Translations under genes and position numbers: made by a program | The notes under the pieces: generated by a model | What the model was told of the DNA's origin: nothing | Database searches by the model: none | The model's input: only the letters and a program-made list of their open reading frames with translations | NCBI RefSeq assembly: GCF_900129005.1 | Contig: NZ_FQUN01000009.1 | Span: 1-64,000, forward strand | Length of the DNA stretch: 64,000 nt | Reading direction: 5' to 3' | DNA from: Leeuwenhoekiella marinoflava DSM 3653 | Lineage (GTDB): Bacteria; Bacteroidota; Bacteroidia; Flavobacteriales; Flavobacteriaceae | Shown: positions 17,974-26,756 of the stretch, in pieces | Numbering within the stretch: the stretch's first letter is position 1 | Layout of the letters: every line of letters starts with the position of its first letter

Positions 17974-19473
17974 ATGAATCTAAAAATTACATTGCTTACA
18001 ACCTGTATAGCTTTTGGTTTTCTCACTACGCTTGAAGCTCAAAAAGTTAAGGTTCCTGTTGACACGACTATCATTTCTAAGCACAGCGTTGCGATAAAAG
18101 ATAAAACGATTCCGTATCAGGCAGAATTAGGCTTTCAGCCGGTTTGGGACGATATGGGCAATCCCATTGCAACCTTAAATTACACCTACTATTCCAGAAC
18201 CGATATTAAAGATAATCAGACCAGACCTTTGCTCATAAGCTTTAATGGCGGTCCCGGTTCTGCTTCCGTATGGATGCATATTGCTTATACCGGTCCAAGA
18301 ATTTTAAAAATCACAGATGAAGGTTTTCCTGTTCAGCCTTACGGCATAAAAGACAATCCTAATTCTGTTTTAGATGTTGCAGATATTGTTTTTGTAAATC
18401 CGGTGAATACGGGTTACAGCAGAATGATTCCCGATTCGGAAGGCAATCTTCCTAAAAGAGATCAATTTTTTGGTGTCAATTCAGATATCGCATATTTAGC
18501 TGATTGGGTAAATACGTTTGTAACGCGTCACAACCGCTGGCGTTCTCCTAAATTTATAATCGGTGAAAGTTATGGTACAACACGAGTTTCAGGTTTAGCT
18601 AAAGCATTGCAGCAACGCAATTGGATGTACCTAAATGGTGTGATTCTGGTATCTCCTACCGAAATTGGTTTTGAATTTGAAGGTCCTGTAGAAATCGCAA
18701 ACCGCCTCCCCTATTTTGCAGCTGCTGCCTGGTATCATAACGCCTTACCTCCTGCCCTTCAGAATAAAGATTTAACCGAAATGCTACCTGAAGTTGAAGA
18801 ATATGCCGTTAACGAGTTGCTTCCGGTTATAGCAAAAGGAGGTTATGCTTCAGAAACTGAAAAGCAAGCTGCGATTAAAAAAATTGCGTACTACTCCGGT
18901 CTTTCAGAAAAAACAGTGAGTCAGAACAACCTTGCCGTTCCATTTAATTATTTCTGGAAAGACTTATTACGAGACAAAGAAGGTTTTACCATTGGTCGTC
19001 TGGATTCACGTTATAAAGGTTTAGATATTGCAGATGCTGGTTCTTCTCCAGATTACAACAGCGAATTAACCTCGTGGTTACACAGTTTTACGCCGGCTAT
19101 AAATTATTATATGAGCGAGGAACTAGGTTTTAAAACAGATCTTACTTATGATTTATTTGGTGATGTGCATCCTTGGGATCGTTCTAATAACCATACCGGT
19201 TCAGATTTACGAGATGCTATGGGAATGAATGCAAATCTTCATTTAATGGTTCAATCTGGGTATTATGATGGGGCGTGTACCTATTTCAATGCCAAATATA
19301 TTATGAGCCAAATAAACATTAACGGGAGGTTTTCAGAGCGTATGGATTTTAAAGGTTACCGCAGCGGACATATGATGTATTTACGCGCTGAAGATCTTAA
19401 AACAGCTAATCAGGATTTACGTGATTTTATAGAAAAAGCAAGTATAGGTATTGATCAAGGAGCTAAATATTAG
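17974..19473 (+). CDS. Secreted S10 serine carboxypeptidase
   Basis: 499 residues with a signal peptide ending about residue 22 (LTTLEAQ). The S10 landmarks are complete: SFNGGPGSASVW (oxyanion region, near 90), IGESYGTTR with nucleophile Ser199, YYDGACTYFN with the catalytic Asp near 425, and YRSGHMMYL with the catalytic His near 465. S10 enzymes remove C-terminal residues from peptides, usually at acidic pH. The protein has no C-terminal T9SS domain, so it is probably periplasmic. Confidence 0.9.
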   Translation: MNLKITLLTTCIAFGFLTTLEAQKVKVPVDTTIISKHSVAIKDKTIPYQAELGFQPVWDDMGNPIATLNYTYYSRTDIKDNQTRPLLISFNGGPGSASVWMHIAYTGPRILKITDEGFPVQPYGIKDNPNSVLDVADIVFVNPVNTGYSRMIPDSEGNLPKRDQFFGVNSDIAYLADWVNTFVTRHNRWRSPKFIIGESYGTTRVSGLAKALQQRNWMYLNGVILVSPTEIGFEFEGPVEIANRLPYFAAAAWYHNALPPALQNKDLTEMLPEVEEYAVNELLPVIAKGGYASETEKQAAIKKIAYYSGLSEKTVSQNNLAVPFNYFWKDLLRDKEGFTIGRLDSRYKGLDIADAGSSPDYNSELTSWLHSFTPAINYYMSEELGFKTDLTYDLFGDVHPWDRSNNHTGSDLRDAMGMNANLHLMVQSGYYDGACTYFNAKYIMSQININGRFSERMDFKGYRSGHMMYLRAEDLKTANQDLRDFIEKASIGIDQGAKY

Positions 19474-19553
19474 AAAAATCCAAAGGCTTAAAACCTCAAA
19501 ATAATTTAAGAATGAATTAATAAACCCCGTAGACACGACTAGTTTTTATGGGT

Positions 19554-19561
19554 TATTTTTG
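19554..19561 (+). promoter_or_regulatory. Candidate -7 element before the HAD gene
   Basis: TATTTTTG matches TAnnTTTG and ends 5 nt before the ATG at 19567. If used, the transcript would start at or next to the start codon, giving a leaderless mRNA. A hairpin-like segment (accccgta/tatgggt) just upstream may end the S10 transcript. Confidence 0.35.
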
Positions 19562-19566
19562 CAAAT

Positions 19567-20388
19567 ATGGATTTGACACAAGTAAAATTAGTCGTTACAG
19601 ATATGGACGGTACACTCCTAAATGATCAAGGAAAAGTAAGTCCGCGGTTTTTTGAATTATTCAAAGAACTTCAGAAACATAACATTCAATTTGTTGCCGC
19701 AAGCGGAAGGCAGTATTTCAGCATTATTGACAAATTAAATCGCATTAAAGACGAGATTACTGTTGTAGCAGAAAACGGTGGGATTACCGTTCAAAAAGCT
19801 GAGGTTTTAGATACTTGTACCGTAGATGCAGAAGTAGTACACGACTTAATACGTCAGATGCGGGAGATAAAAGATGCATACATTGTACTTTGTGGAAAAG
19901 AACAAGCCTATGTAGAATCTGATCACGAACCCTTTATTGAGATTTTTCAGGAATATTATACCAAATTTAAACGCGTACCCGATCTAACAGAAATAAGCAA
20001 CGACCATTTCTTTAAAATTGCAGTTTATAGCTTTGGCGGATCAGAAGTGACTACTTATCCTATCGCAAAAAAACTGGAAGATCAGGTTAAAGTAAAGGTT
20101 AGCGGTGAGAACTGGTTAGACATCAGCCATCTGGATACAGATAAAGGTCGCGCGCTTAAAATTTTACAAGAGAGTCTGAATATCACAAAAGCCGAAACGA
20201 TGGTTTTTGGTGATTATAACAACGACTTAGAAATGATAAGCCTTGCAGATTATAGTTTTGCGATGCAAAATGCGCATCCTAATGTTACAAAAGCTGCAAA
20301 CTACCAGACCAAAAGCAATAACGAAAGTGGCGTAGAATATATTCTCGAGCAACTCATCGAAGCCAAAGAAAGTTTATTGACCAAATAA
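19567..20388 (+). CDS. Cof-type HAD-superfamily phosphatase
   Basis: 273 residues, usual for Cof/YbiV-type HAD hydrolases with a C2 cap. Motif I is VVTDMDGTLLN (nucleophile Asp12, acid Asp14). Motif II is the Ser in FVAASGRQY. Motif III/IV appears as DKGRAL and VFGDYNNDLEMI near 217. Members dephosphorylate sugar phosphates, flavin or pyridoxal phosphate; the substrate is not evident. It overlaps the convergent YjbQ gene by 15 bp at the 3' ends. Confidence 0.9.
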   Translation: MDLTQVKLVVTDMDGTLLNDQGKVSPRFFELFKELQKHNIQFVAASGRQYFSIIDKLNRIKDEITVVAENGGITVQKAEVLDTCTVDAEVVHDLIRQMREIKDAYIVLCGKEQAYVESDHEPFIEIFQEYYTKFKRVPDLTEISNDHFFKIAVYSFGGSEVTTYPIAKKLEDQVKVKVSGENWLDISHLDTDKGRALKILQESLNITKAETMVFGDYNNDLEMISLADYSFAMQNAHPNVTKAANYQTKSNNESGVEYILEQLIEAKESLLTK

Positions 20389-20796
20389 GGTAAGTACTAC
20401 TTTGCGCGATCCTCCGTGATTGCGGTGCTCACACAAATAAATACCCTGCCAGGTTCCCAGATTTAGGCGACCGTTAGTCACCGGTATGGTTACCGATGCA
20501 CCCATTAATGATGCTTTTATATGTGCCGGCATATCGTCTGGTCCTTCGTAAGTGTGAATGTAATACGGGGCATTCTCAGGAACCATTTTACTCATATGGC
20601 TTTCAAAATCTTGACGCACAGTAGGATCTGCGTTTTCATTTATGGTCAAACTCGCTGAAGTATGTTTGATAAAAACCTGTAATTGACCGATTTTTATACT
20701 GCTCAATTCTTCAAGCTGACTGGTGATTTCAGAAGTAATTAAATGAAAGCCGCGACTTCTTGATTTTAAATGGATTTCTTTTTGATAAAAATTCAC
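20374..20796 (-). CDS. YjbQ/UPF0047 family protein
   Basis: 140 residues, full length for the family. Conserved blocks are FIKHTSASLTINENADPTVR, HIKASLMGASVTIPV, and LGTWQGIYLCEHRNHGGSR, which carry the histidines and acids of the proposed metal site. Homologues have weak thiamine phosphate synthase activity but their main role is uncertain. The gene converges with, and overlaps by 15 bp, the HAD phosphatase; both coding ends are normal. Confidence 0.92.
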   Translation of the reverse strand: MNFYQKEIHLKSRSRGFHLITSEITSQLEELSSIKIGQLQVFIKHTSASLTINENADPTVRQDFESHMSKMVPENAPYYIHTYEGPDDMPAHIKASLMGASVTIPVTNGRLNLGTWQGIYLCEHRNHGGSRKVVLTLFGQ

Positions 20797-20956
20797 AACA
20801 CGATATTTTCAGTGATTCACTTGATTATAACTTGAATGTGAAAGTACAAATTTGAAAATTGCTAAAATCTTTAAAATATGTTATAAGTCGAACTTTTAAA
20901 TTTTCAATAATTCACTTAGCACTCGTATCTTCGTATTCCACCTAAAAAAAACAACA

Positions 20957-21967
20957 ATGGCAGCAATACAAAAAATCACTCGTTTACAAATGCAATGGGA
21001 CACACAAGACCCATTCTTATTTTGTGCTTTTCACAATGATAATTTTCCTAAAGGAAACGGTAAATTAGGCCCTGTAGATTCTCTTACCGGTCGTAATATT
21101 GGTCAGGATTTTACGCAAAAAGACGGCTGGGCAATGTATCACGGTTCTAAAGTTCCCGGTTTTCCCGCGCATCCTCACGTAGGATTTGAGACGATAACCA
21201 TAGCAGAACGAGGTTTTGTTGATCATTCAGATTCATTAGGTGCTTCAGGAAGATTTGGAAAGGGTGATGTTCAATGGATGACTGCCGGTAAAGGAGTTCA
21301 ACACAGTGAAATGTTTCCTTTAGTAAATACCGAAAAAGAAAATCCGCTTTTGTTGTTTCAAATATGGTTGAATTTACCTGCTAAAAGCAAAAGTGTAGCG
21401 CCTTATTTTGGAATGATGTGGCACGAGAATATCCCTGTTGTTTCCAAAGAAGATTCAAACGGAAATAATATTAAAGTTAAACTTGTTGCAGGAAGTTTTG
21501 ATGGTCAAAAAGCATTAAATCCTGCGCCTGACTCATGGGCTGCAAATCCCGATAATGGCATAAACATTTGGTTAATTTCATTAGAACCTAACGCTGAGTT
21601 TATAGTTCCTAAAGGTATTGATGGAGCAAACCGATCACTTTATTTTTATGAAGGTGATGCTATTGCAGCTGAAGGTTTTGATATTCCGCCTATGCATCAA
21701 ATCAAAGCTGATGTAAATGAACTATTGCGTTTAAAAAATGGTTCTTCTCCGGCTCAACTTCTTCTTCTGGAAGGAAAACCTATTGGTGAACCTGTTGTAA
21801 AACACGGGCCTTTTGTGGGGAATTCTAGACAAGATATAGAAAAGGCATTCTCTAATTTTCAGGAAACACAATTTGGCGGTTGGCCTTGGTCAACTAATGA
21901 GCATACACATGCTCCAGAAACCGAAAGATTTGCTATATATCCTGACGGAAAAAAAGAAGAACTATAA
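20957..21967 (+). CDS. Pirin-family bicupin protein
   Basis: 336 residues with an N-terminal cupin carrying HPHVGFETITIAERG, MTAGKGVQHSEM and the spaced histidines that bind Fe in pirins. A second, degenerate cupin follows (about 170-290). Bacterial pirins act as quercetin dioxygenases or interact with metabolic enzymes; the role here is unknown. The ATG at 20957 follows an A-rich leader. The upstream TATCTTCG at about 20931 is a near match to the -7 consensus. Single gene, no operon partner. Confidence 0.88.
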   Translation: MAAIQKITRLQMQWDTQDPFLFCAFHNDNFPKGNGKLGPVDSLTGRNIGQDFTQKDGWAMYHGSKVPGFPAHPHVGFETITIAERGFVDHSDSLGASGRFGKGDVQWMTAGKGVQHSEMFPLVNTEKENPLLLFQIWLNLPAKSKSVAPYFGMMWHENIPVVSKEDSNGNNIKVKLVAGSFDGQKALNPAPDSWAANPDNGINIWLISLEPNAEFIVPKGIDGANRSLYFYEGDAIAAEGFDIPPMHQIKADVNELLRLKNGSSPAQLLLLEGKPIGEPVVKHGPFVGNSRQDIEKAFSNFQETQFGGWPWSTNEHTHAPETERFAIYPDGKKEEL

Positions 21968-22076
21968 TTATAAATTTTAAAGTATAGGTGAAAATTCATA
22001 AAAATTTCTACATTTAATCGGTACAATATGTAATTAATCGATTAAACTTGTATTAAATTTTACTAACCCAACTCCT

Positions 22077-25000
22077 ATGCTTAAAACAATTACTTTGTTT
22101 AGAAAAGCAGCACCCCTGTTTTTCTTTTTATTTCTTGCAGGAATTTCATCTAAATCATATGCGCAATGTGCTGGTGAAGATGCTTCTACAACCTTCTGCA
22201 ATAAAGAAACGAGCCAATTTATAGACCTTTTTGCTACCCTTAGCGGTTCGCCGGTAACCAGTGGAACATGGTCTGATGACAACAACAGTGGTGGTCTTAA
22301 TGCCACAACCGGTGAATTAAACACTTGGTTAATCAACAGGGGTGGCACCTTTAATTACACCTATACCGTAGAAGGTATTACAGGTTGTACAGACAATCAA
22401 GCTACTGTGACGGTAACTCTTGCAGGCTATGCAGGTCGTAATAATAATGATGGTGTAGCTTGCGAAACAGAAACAAACGTAAATTTGTTTCAGTTTGTGG
22501 GATCTAGTCCTAGTCCAACATTATTCGGTACCTGGGCTATAACAGCAGGCCCTACTAACGCTCTTAAAAATCAAATATTCAATGCCCAGCAAGCAGGCCC
22601 GGGGCTTTATACCTTTACGTATACAGTAGCTGCACAAGGTTCTTGTCTTTCTACTATGAGTACCGTTAGGGTAGAAGTTATAGAGGCTCCAGATTCTGGT
22701 TCTATAGACAATACTGTTAACACTGTTTTTTGTGAAACTGACGATCTAAGTGGTTTTACAGCATTCAATCTTAGAGATGCTATTATTGGCGAAGATAATG
22801 GAGGCGTTTGGACTGAAAATCAAACCAATGAAATAAACGGATTTAATGATAATACTATAGATATTCAAAACATCAGAGACACTTTTGGTCCCGGTACCTA
22901 TACTTTTACGTATACCGTTCAACCGGTTAATCCTATTTGTACATTCAGTCAGACAACTGTTGCTATAATTATTGAAGAAGTAGTTGACTTTACCAATGCT
23001 GCTTTAGAGTTGACTATTCCTGATGATGAAGATGATATTATTTGCGAAGACACATTACCTATTAATGCTACTGCTACAATAACGGGTGATATAGTAGATA
23101 TTCCGAATGGTGATTATGAGTTAACCTATAGCGTTACTCCTGCTCCAAACACGGGTACTGAAACAGTGACACTCACTATGGCTGATGGTATTGGGAATTT
23201 TAATATTAAGCCTGATTTCTTAACTGCAGCCGGTGTTGCAGAAATACGAGTAGTTTCTATTCTAGATCCTAATACTCAGAATGCTTGTGATGTAAAGTTA
23301 GGTGACTTAAGTGATACAATTACTATTGTAGCTTTACCGGATGTAAATGATTCTGCTTTAAGTGTAAACCAACCTTTATGTTTTGGTAAAAATGGAACCT
23401 TAACAATTTCTGATGCAGGTAATACTCCAGAAATTGAACTTACTGATGGGGAATATAGTTTTTCATACACGTTAGCCAGTTCTACTGCAACTGGAGATTA
23501 TTCGCAGACTGCAATGGTTACTAATGGTATAGCTAAAATCACACTAGCAGCTAATGCATTGGCTACTGCAGATGCTTATACTATAACTCTAAATACAATT
23601 ACAAACTCTACAGGCTGTTCTACAAGTACCGACATAAATACCACATTTACCGTATCTCCAAAACCTGATGCCGAAACGGTAACTGTGAGTGTCCAAGATA
23701 CTTGTGAAGATGATACGGTTACCGTTACCCTTACAGATTCCGCAGATACACCTAATCTTGTCGATGGTGATTACACCTTAAGATATGATATATCTGGAGC
23801 TATAAACACAAAAAATCAAATTATAGTTGGAGTTGCAGTTACTAACGGAACCGGAAGTTTTGATCTTCCTCAGGCTATTTTAGCTAATGGTAGTTCTATA
23901 TTAACGCTGACTTCTATTCTTAACAATGCAAGTACTTGTGAGGCTGATAATCTGACTATGCCTTCAGCAGCATTTAATATTGTTGCAACTCCAGATGCAA
24001 CTGGTGCAGTAATACGTGCTGATGATTCTTGTGAGGATGCAGCAAATAACGTAACTATTACTACAGACCCTACCTTGATTCAAGATGGTGATTATATACT
24101 TACCTATAATTTGAATGACGCTAATGCAACAACAGACACAGAAGTTGAAGTGACTTTTACGGATGGAAAAACTACTTTTGATTTAACGGCAGCTCAACTT
24201 GCTGAAGCGGGTACAACTACAATTACTATTATTAGTCTAGCTACTGCGTCTCAAAGTTGTGCAGCAACAGGTCTTCCTATCTCTACAGGTTTTGAAGTTT
24301 CACCGATTCCTTCATTAGAGAACACAACGTTATCTGTGGCTTCTGTTTGTGTCGGTGAGCCTACTGAATTACTTTTTACAAATTCAGATTTGAGCGATGG
24401 TAGTTATGATATAACTTATGAATTAACCGGTGAGAATACACTTTTAGACAATGTAAATCTTGAATTTACAGATGGCGAAGCTTCATTACCTATCGCTGCT
24501 GCAACAATAACAAATACCGGTTCAACTTCGATTACTATAAATTCTATTACAGACCCAAATTCAACGTGTGCAAATACAACTGCAACCTCAACTTCTTTTG
24601 AAGTAAATCCTGTACCAGAACTTACAGACGGTGATTTATTAGCTTCAGATATATGTCTTGCAGAAAATGGTTTTGTAACGATCACAGCAGGAGCAAATCT
24701 CGTAGATGGTGACTATACCATCACTTATGATCTTAGTGAAACAAATACAGCCTCAAACCTTTCTGCTGATGTAACAATCGCAAATGGCGCAGGAGCATTT
24801 GAAATCCCTGCGGCTTTTCTTGCTGCTACAGGTACAACAACTATAACCGCAACATTGATTAGTAGTGATGCGGGTTGTGATTCGATTCCTATTTCTGTAA
24901 ATGCTGATTTTGAAGTTTCCCCTGTACCTAATGCTACAGGCATTACAGGTTCTGCCAGTGATGTTTGTTTTGGAGAACAAATAATCATTAGCCTTTCTGG

Positions 25001-25781
25001 CGCAACTTCTCTACCTGATGCTGATTACCTGATTTCTTATCAGCTTAGTGGCGCTACTGATTCTGAGATTATTACAGAAACTGCCGCTTTTGCCGGCGGA
25101 AGCACAGATCTTATTCTTGAAAGCTCAGTTTTTACTTCAGGAGGTTTAACCACATTTAGCCTCTTAGATATTCAGAACAGCACAACAGGATGTAGTGCTA
25201 CAAATTTACCGGTAACTCTGGTAGATTTCACATTAGAAGATCCTGCGATTCCAAGCCTTGCTAGCGATGGAGCTGTTTTCTGTATCAACGATGATCCTAC
25301 AGTTGCAGACCTCGAAGCTAATATAAGTTCATCTTTTACCTTGATCACCTATGATTCTGCCACCGGAACTACGTTGGTTAGTCCTTCTACTCCACTTATG
25401 GCAAATACAACCTATTATATCGCTGCTCAAAATACAGCAACCGGTTGTGAAGGCAGCCAAAGACTTGAAGTTACTGTAGATCTTAGCGGATGCGATTCAG
25501 TATTTATTCCTGATGGGTTCTCTCCTAACGGCGACGGTATTAACGATGTTTTTGAAATGAAAAATATGGATATCGTTTATCCTGATTATAAGATTGAAAT
25601 CTTTAACCGTTATGGACAGGTTGTTTTTAAAGGAGACAGCAGTACCGGTTTCTGGAATGGTCACACCAATCAAAACCGCACGGGAGGCAATACACTTCCT
25701 AACGGTGTGTATTTTTATATTATAAATTATAATGATGGGCAAACAAGCCCAAAACAAGGTAAAGTTTACCTCAACAGATAA
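22077..25781 (+). CDS. Repeat-rich adhesin-like protein with T9SS type B sorting domain
   Basis: 1234 residues, signal peptide to about residue 30 (SYAQ). The N-terminal third holds PKD/Ig-like stretches with paired Cys (GTYTFTYTV repeated). From about 310 to 1060 seven repeats of about 105 residues follow, each with an early Cys, a core like DGDYTITYDL, and a later single Cys. The C-terminal 90 residues (IPDGFSPNGDGINDVF, FNRYGQVVFKG, LPNGVYFYIINY, GKVYLNR) form the gliding-motility-associated domain that marks type B T9SS cargo. First gene of an operon with a SprF-like and an OmpA-like protein, the usual partners for surface anchoring. Probably a surface adhesin; ligand unknown. Confidence 0.9.
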   Translation: MLKTITLFRKAAPLFFFLFLAGISSKSYAQCAGEDASTTFCNKETSQFIDLFATLSGSPVTSGTWSDDNNSGGLNATTGELNTWLINRGGTFNYTYTVEGITGCTDNQATVTVTLAGYAGRNNNDGVACETETNVNLFQFVGSSPSPTLFGTWAITAGPTNALKNQIFNAQQAGPGLYTFTYTVAAQGSCLSTMSTVRVEVIEAPDSGSIDNTVNTVFCETDDLSGFTAFNLRDAIIGEDNGGVWTENQTNEINGFNDNTIDIQNIRDTFGPGTYTFTYTVQPVNPICTFSQTTVAIIIEEVVDFTNAALELTIPDDEDDIICEDTLPINATATITGDIVDIPNGDYELTYSVTPAPNTGTETVTLTMADGIGNFNIKPDFLTAAGVAEIRVVSILDPNTQNACDVKLGDLSDTITIVALPDVNDSALSVNQPLCFGKNGTLTISDAGNTPEIELTDGEYSFSYTLASSTATGDYSQTAMVTNGIAKITLAANALATADAYTITLNTITNSTGCSTSTDINTTFTVSPKPDAETVTVSVQDTCEDDTVTVTLTDSADTPNLVDGDYTLRYDISGAINTKNQIIVGVAVTNGTGSFDLPQAILANGSSILTLTSILNNASTCEADNLTMPSAAFNIVATPDATGAVIRADDSCEDAANNVTITTDPTLIQDGDYILTYNLNDANATTDTEVEVTFTDGKTTFDLTAAQLAEAGTTTITIISLATASQSCAATGLPISTGFEVSPIPSLENTTLSVASVCVGEPTELLFTNSDLSDGSYDITYELTGENTLLDNVNLEFTDGEASLPIAAATITNTGSTSITINSITDPNSTCANTTATSTSFEVNPVPELTDGDLLASDICLAENGFVTITAGANLVDGDYTITYDLSETNTASNLSADVTIANGAGAFEIPAAFLAATGTTTITATLISSDAGCDSIPISVNADFEVSPVPNATGITGSASDVCFGEQIIISLSGATSLPDADYLISYQLSGATDSEIITETAAFAGGSTDLILESSVFTSGGLTTFSLLDIQNSTTGCSATNLPVTLVDFTLEDPAIPSLASDGAVFCINDDPTVADLEANISSSFTLITYDSATGTTLVSPSTPLMANTTYYIAAQNTATGCEGSQRLEVTVDLSGCDSVFIPDGFSPNGDGINDVFEMKNMDIVYPDYKIEIFNRYGQVVFKGDSSTGFWNGHTNQNRTGGNTLPNGVYFYIINYNDGQTSPKQGKVYLNR

Positions 25782-25794
25782 AAGGATGTTCCCA

Positions 25795-26739
25795 ATGATA
25801 AATACAACTTCAAGATTCACATTATTTGCAACATTCGTCCTTTTATGTGGAAGTCTGTTTGCTCAGCAAGACCCGGAGTATACGCAGTATATGTATAATA
25901 TGAGTGTTATCAACCCTGCATACGCTTCAGTTAATAAAGCTAAAGTGGGAGCGCTCTACCGGGCCCAATGGGTTGGTATAGACGGTGCGCCTACTACAGC
26001 AACATTCTTCGGTCATTTACCCATGTCTGAAAAAGTAGAACTAGGTTTAAACCTGGTTCACGACGAGATAGGCGATGTTGTTCAAGAAACAAACATCAAT
26101 GCAGATTTTGCCTATAAGTTGCCTATTCAGGAAAATGCTACGCTGTCTTTAGGTCTTAAAGCCGGAGCCTCATTTTTCAGTACAGATTTTAGCCGACTAC
26201 AACTGGGTAGCGGTGCTCCTGCAACAGACCCTTCTTTTGCGCAGAACATCAACCAGACTTATCCTACAATTGGTATAGGTGCTTATTATTTTTCTGAGCG
26301 TTATTACGTAGGTCTTTCTGCTCCTAACCTAGTTGCTTCAACACATATTGAAGATGAAAACGGGGTGCAGCGTCTGGGAAGTGAAAACACCCACTACTTC
26401 TTAACCGGTGGTTATGTGTTTGAACCTTCGGCAGATTTTCAGGTAAAACCATCTTTTATGGCGCGCTGGGTAAACGGTGCTCCTGTAAGTATTGATGTAA
26501 ATGCCAACGTGCGCTTTTATCAACGTTTTGAAGCAGGTATAGGCTATCGCTTGGATGACGCGGTTACCGGTATGGTAAACTTTGAAGTTACATCGGGAGT
26601 GCGTGTGGGCTATGCTTATGATTACACGACTTCAAATCTTGGTGAGTACAACAACGGTAGCCACGAGGTTATGGTTCTTTTTGACTTCGATATTTTTGGC
26701 AAATTACCGTCTTACCGCAAATCACCACGTTTCTTTTAA
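25795..26739 (+). CDS. PorP/SprF-family outer membrane protein
   Basis: 314 residues from the ATG at 25795. The frame is open upstream into the previous gene. An ATG at 25786 adds only three residues. 25795 gives a clean signal peptide (FLLCGSLFAQ-like) and sits about 9 nt after aaaagg. The mature start QQDPEYTQYMYNMSVINPAYA is the hallmark of PorP/SprF. The rest is a barrel with repeated aromatic strands. SprF-type proteins help their adjacent type B T9SS cargo reach or attach to the surface, which matches the gene order here. It starts 13 bp after the cargo gene. Confidence 0.93.
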   Translation: MINTTSRFTLFATFVLLCGSLFAQQDPEYTQYMYNMSVINPAYASVNKAKVGALYRAQWVGIDGAPTTATFFGHLPMSEKVELGLNLVHDEIGDVVQETNINADFAYKLPIQENATLSLGLKAGASFFSTDFSRLQLGSGAPATDPSFAQNINQTYPTIGIGAYYFSERYYVGLSAPNLVASTHIEDENGVQRLGSENTHYFLTGGYVFEPSADFQVKPSFMARWVNGAPVSIDVNANVRFYQRFEAGIGYRLDDAVTGMVNFEVTSGVRVGYAYDYTTSNLGEYNNGSHEVMVLFDFDIFGKLPSYRKSPRFF

Positions 26740-26756
26740 TCAAAACTACTACGACT

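Noticed and set aside
20374-20388. 15-bp overlap of the HAD and YjbQ genes as a possible annotation error
   Set aside because: Both proteins have normal length and conserved C-termini; short tail-to-tail overlaps are common.
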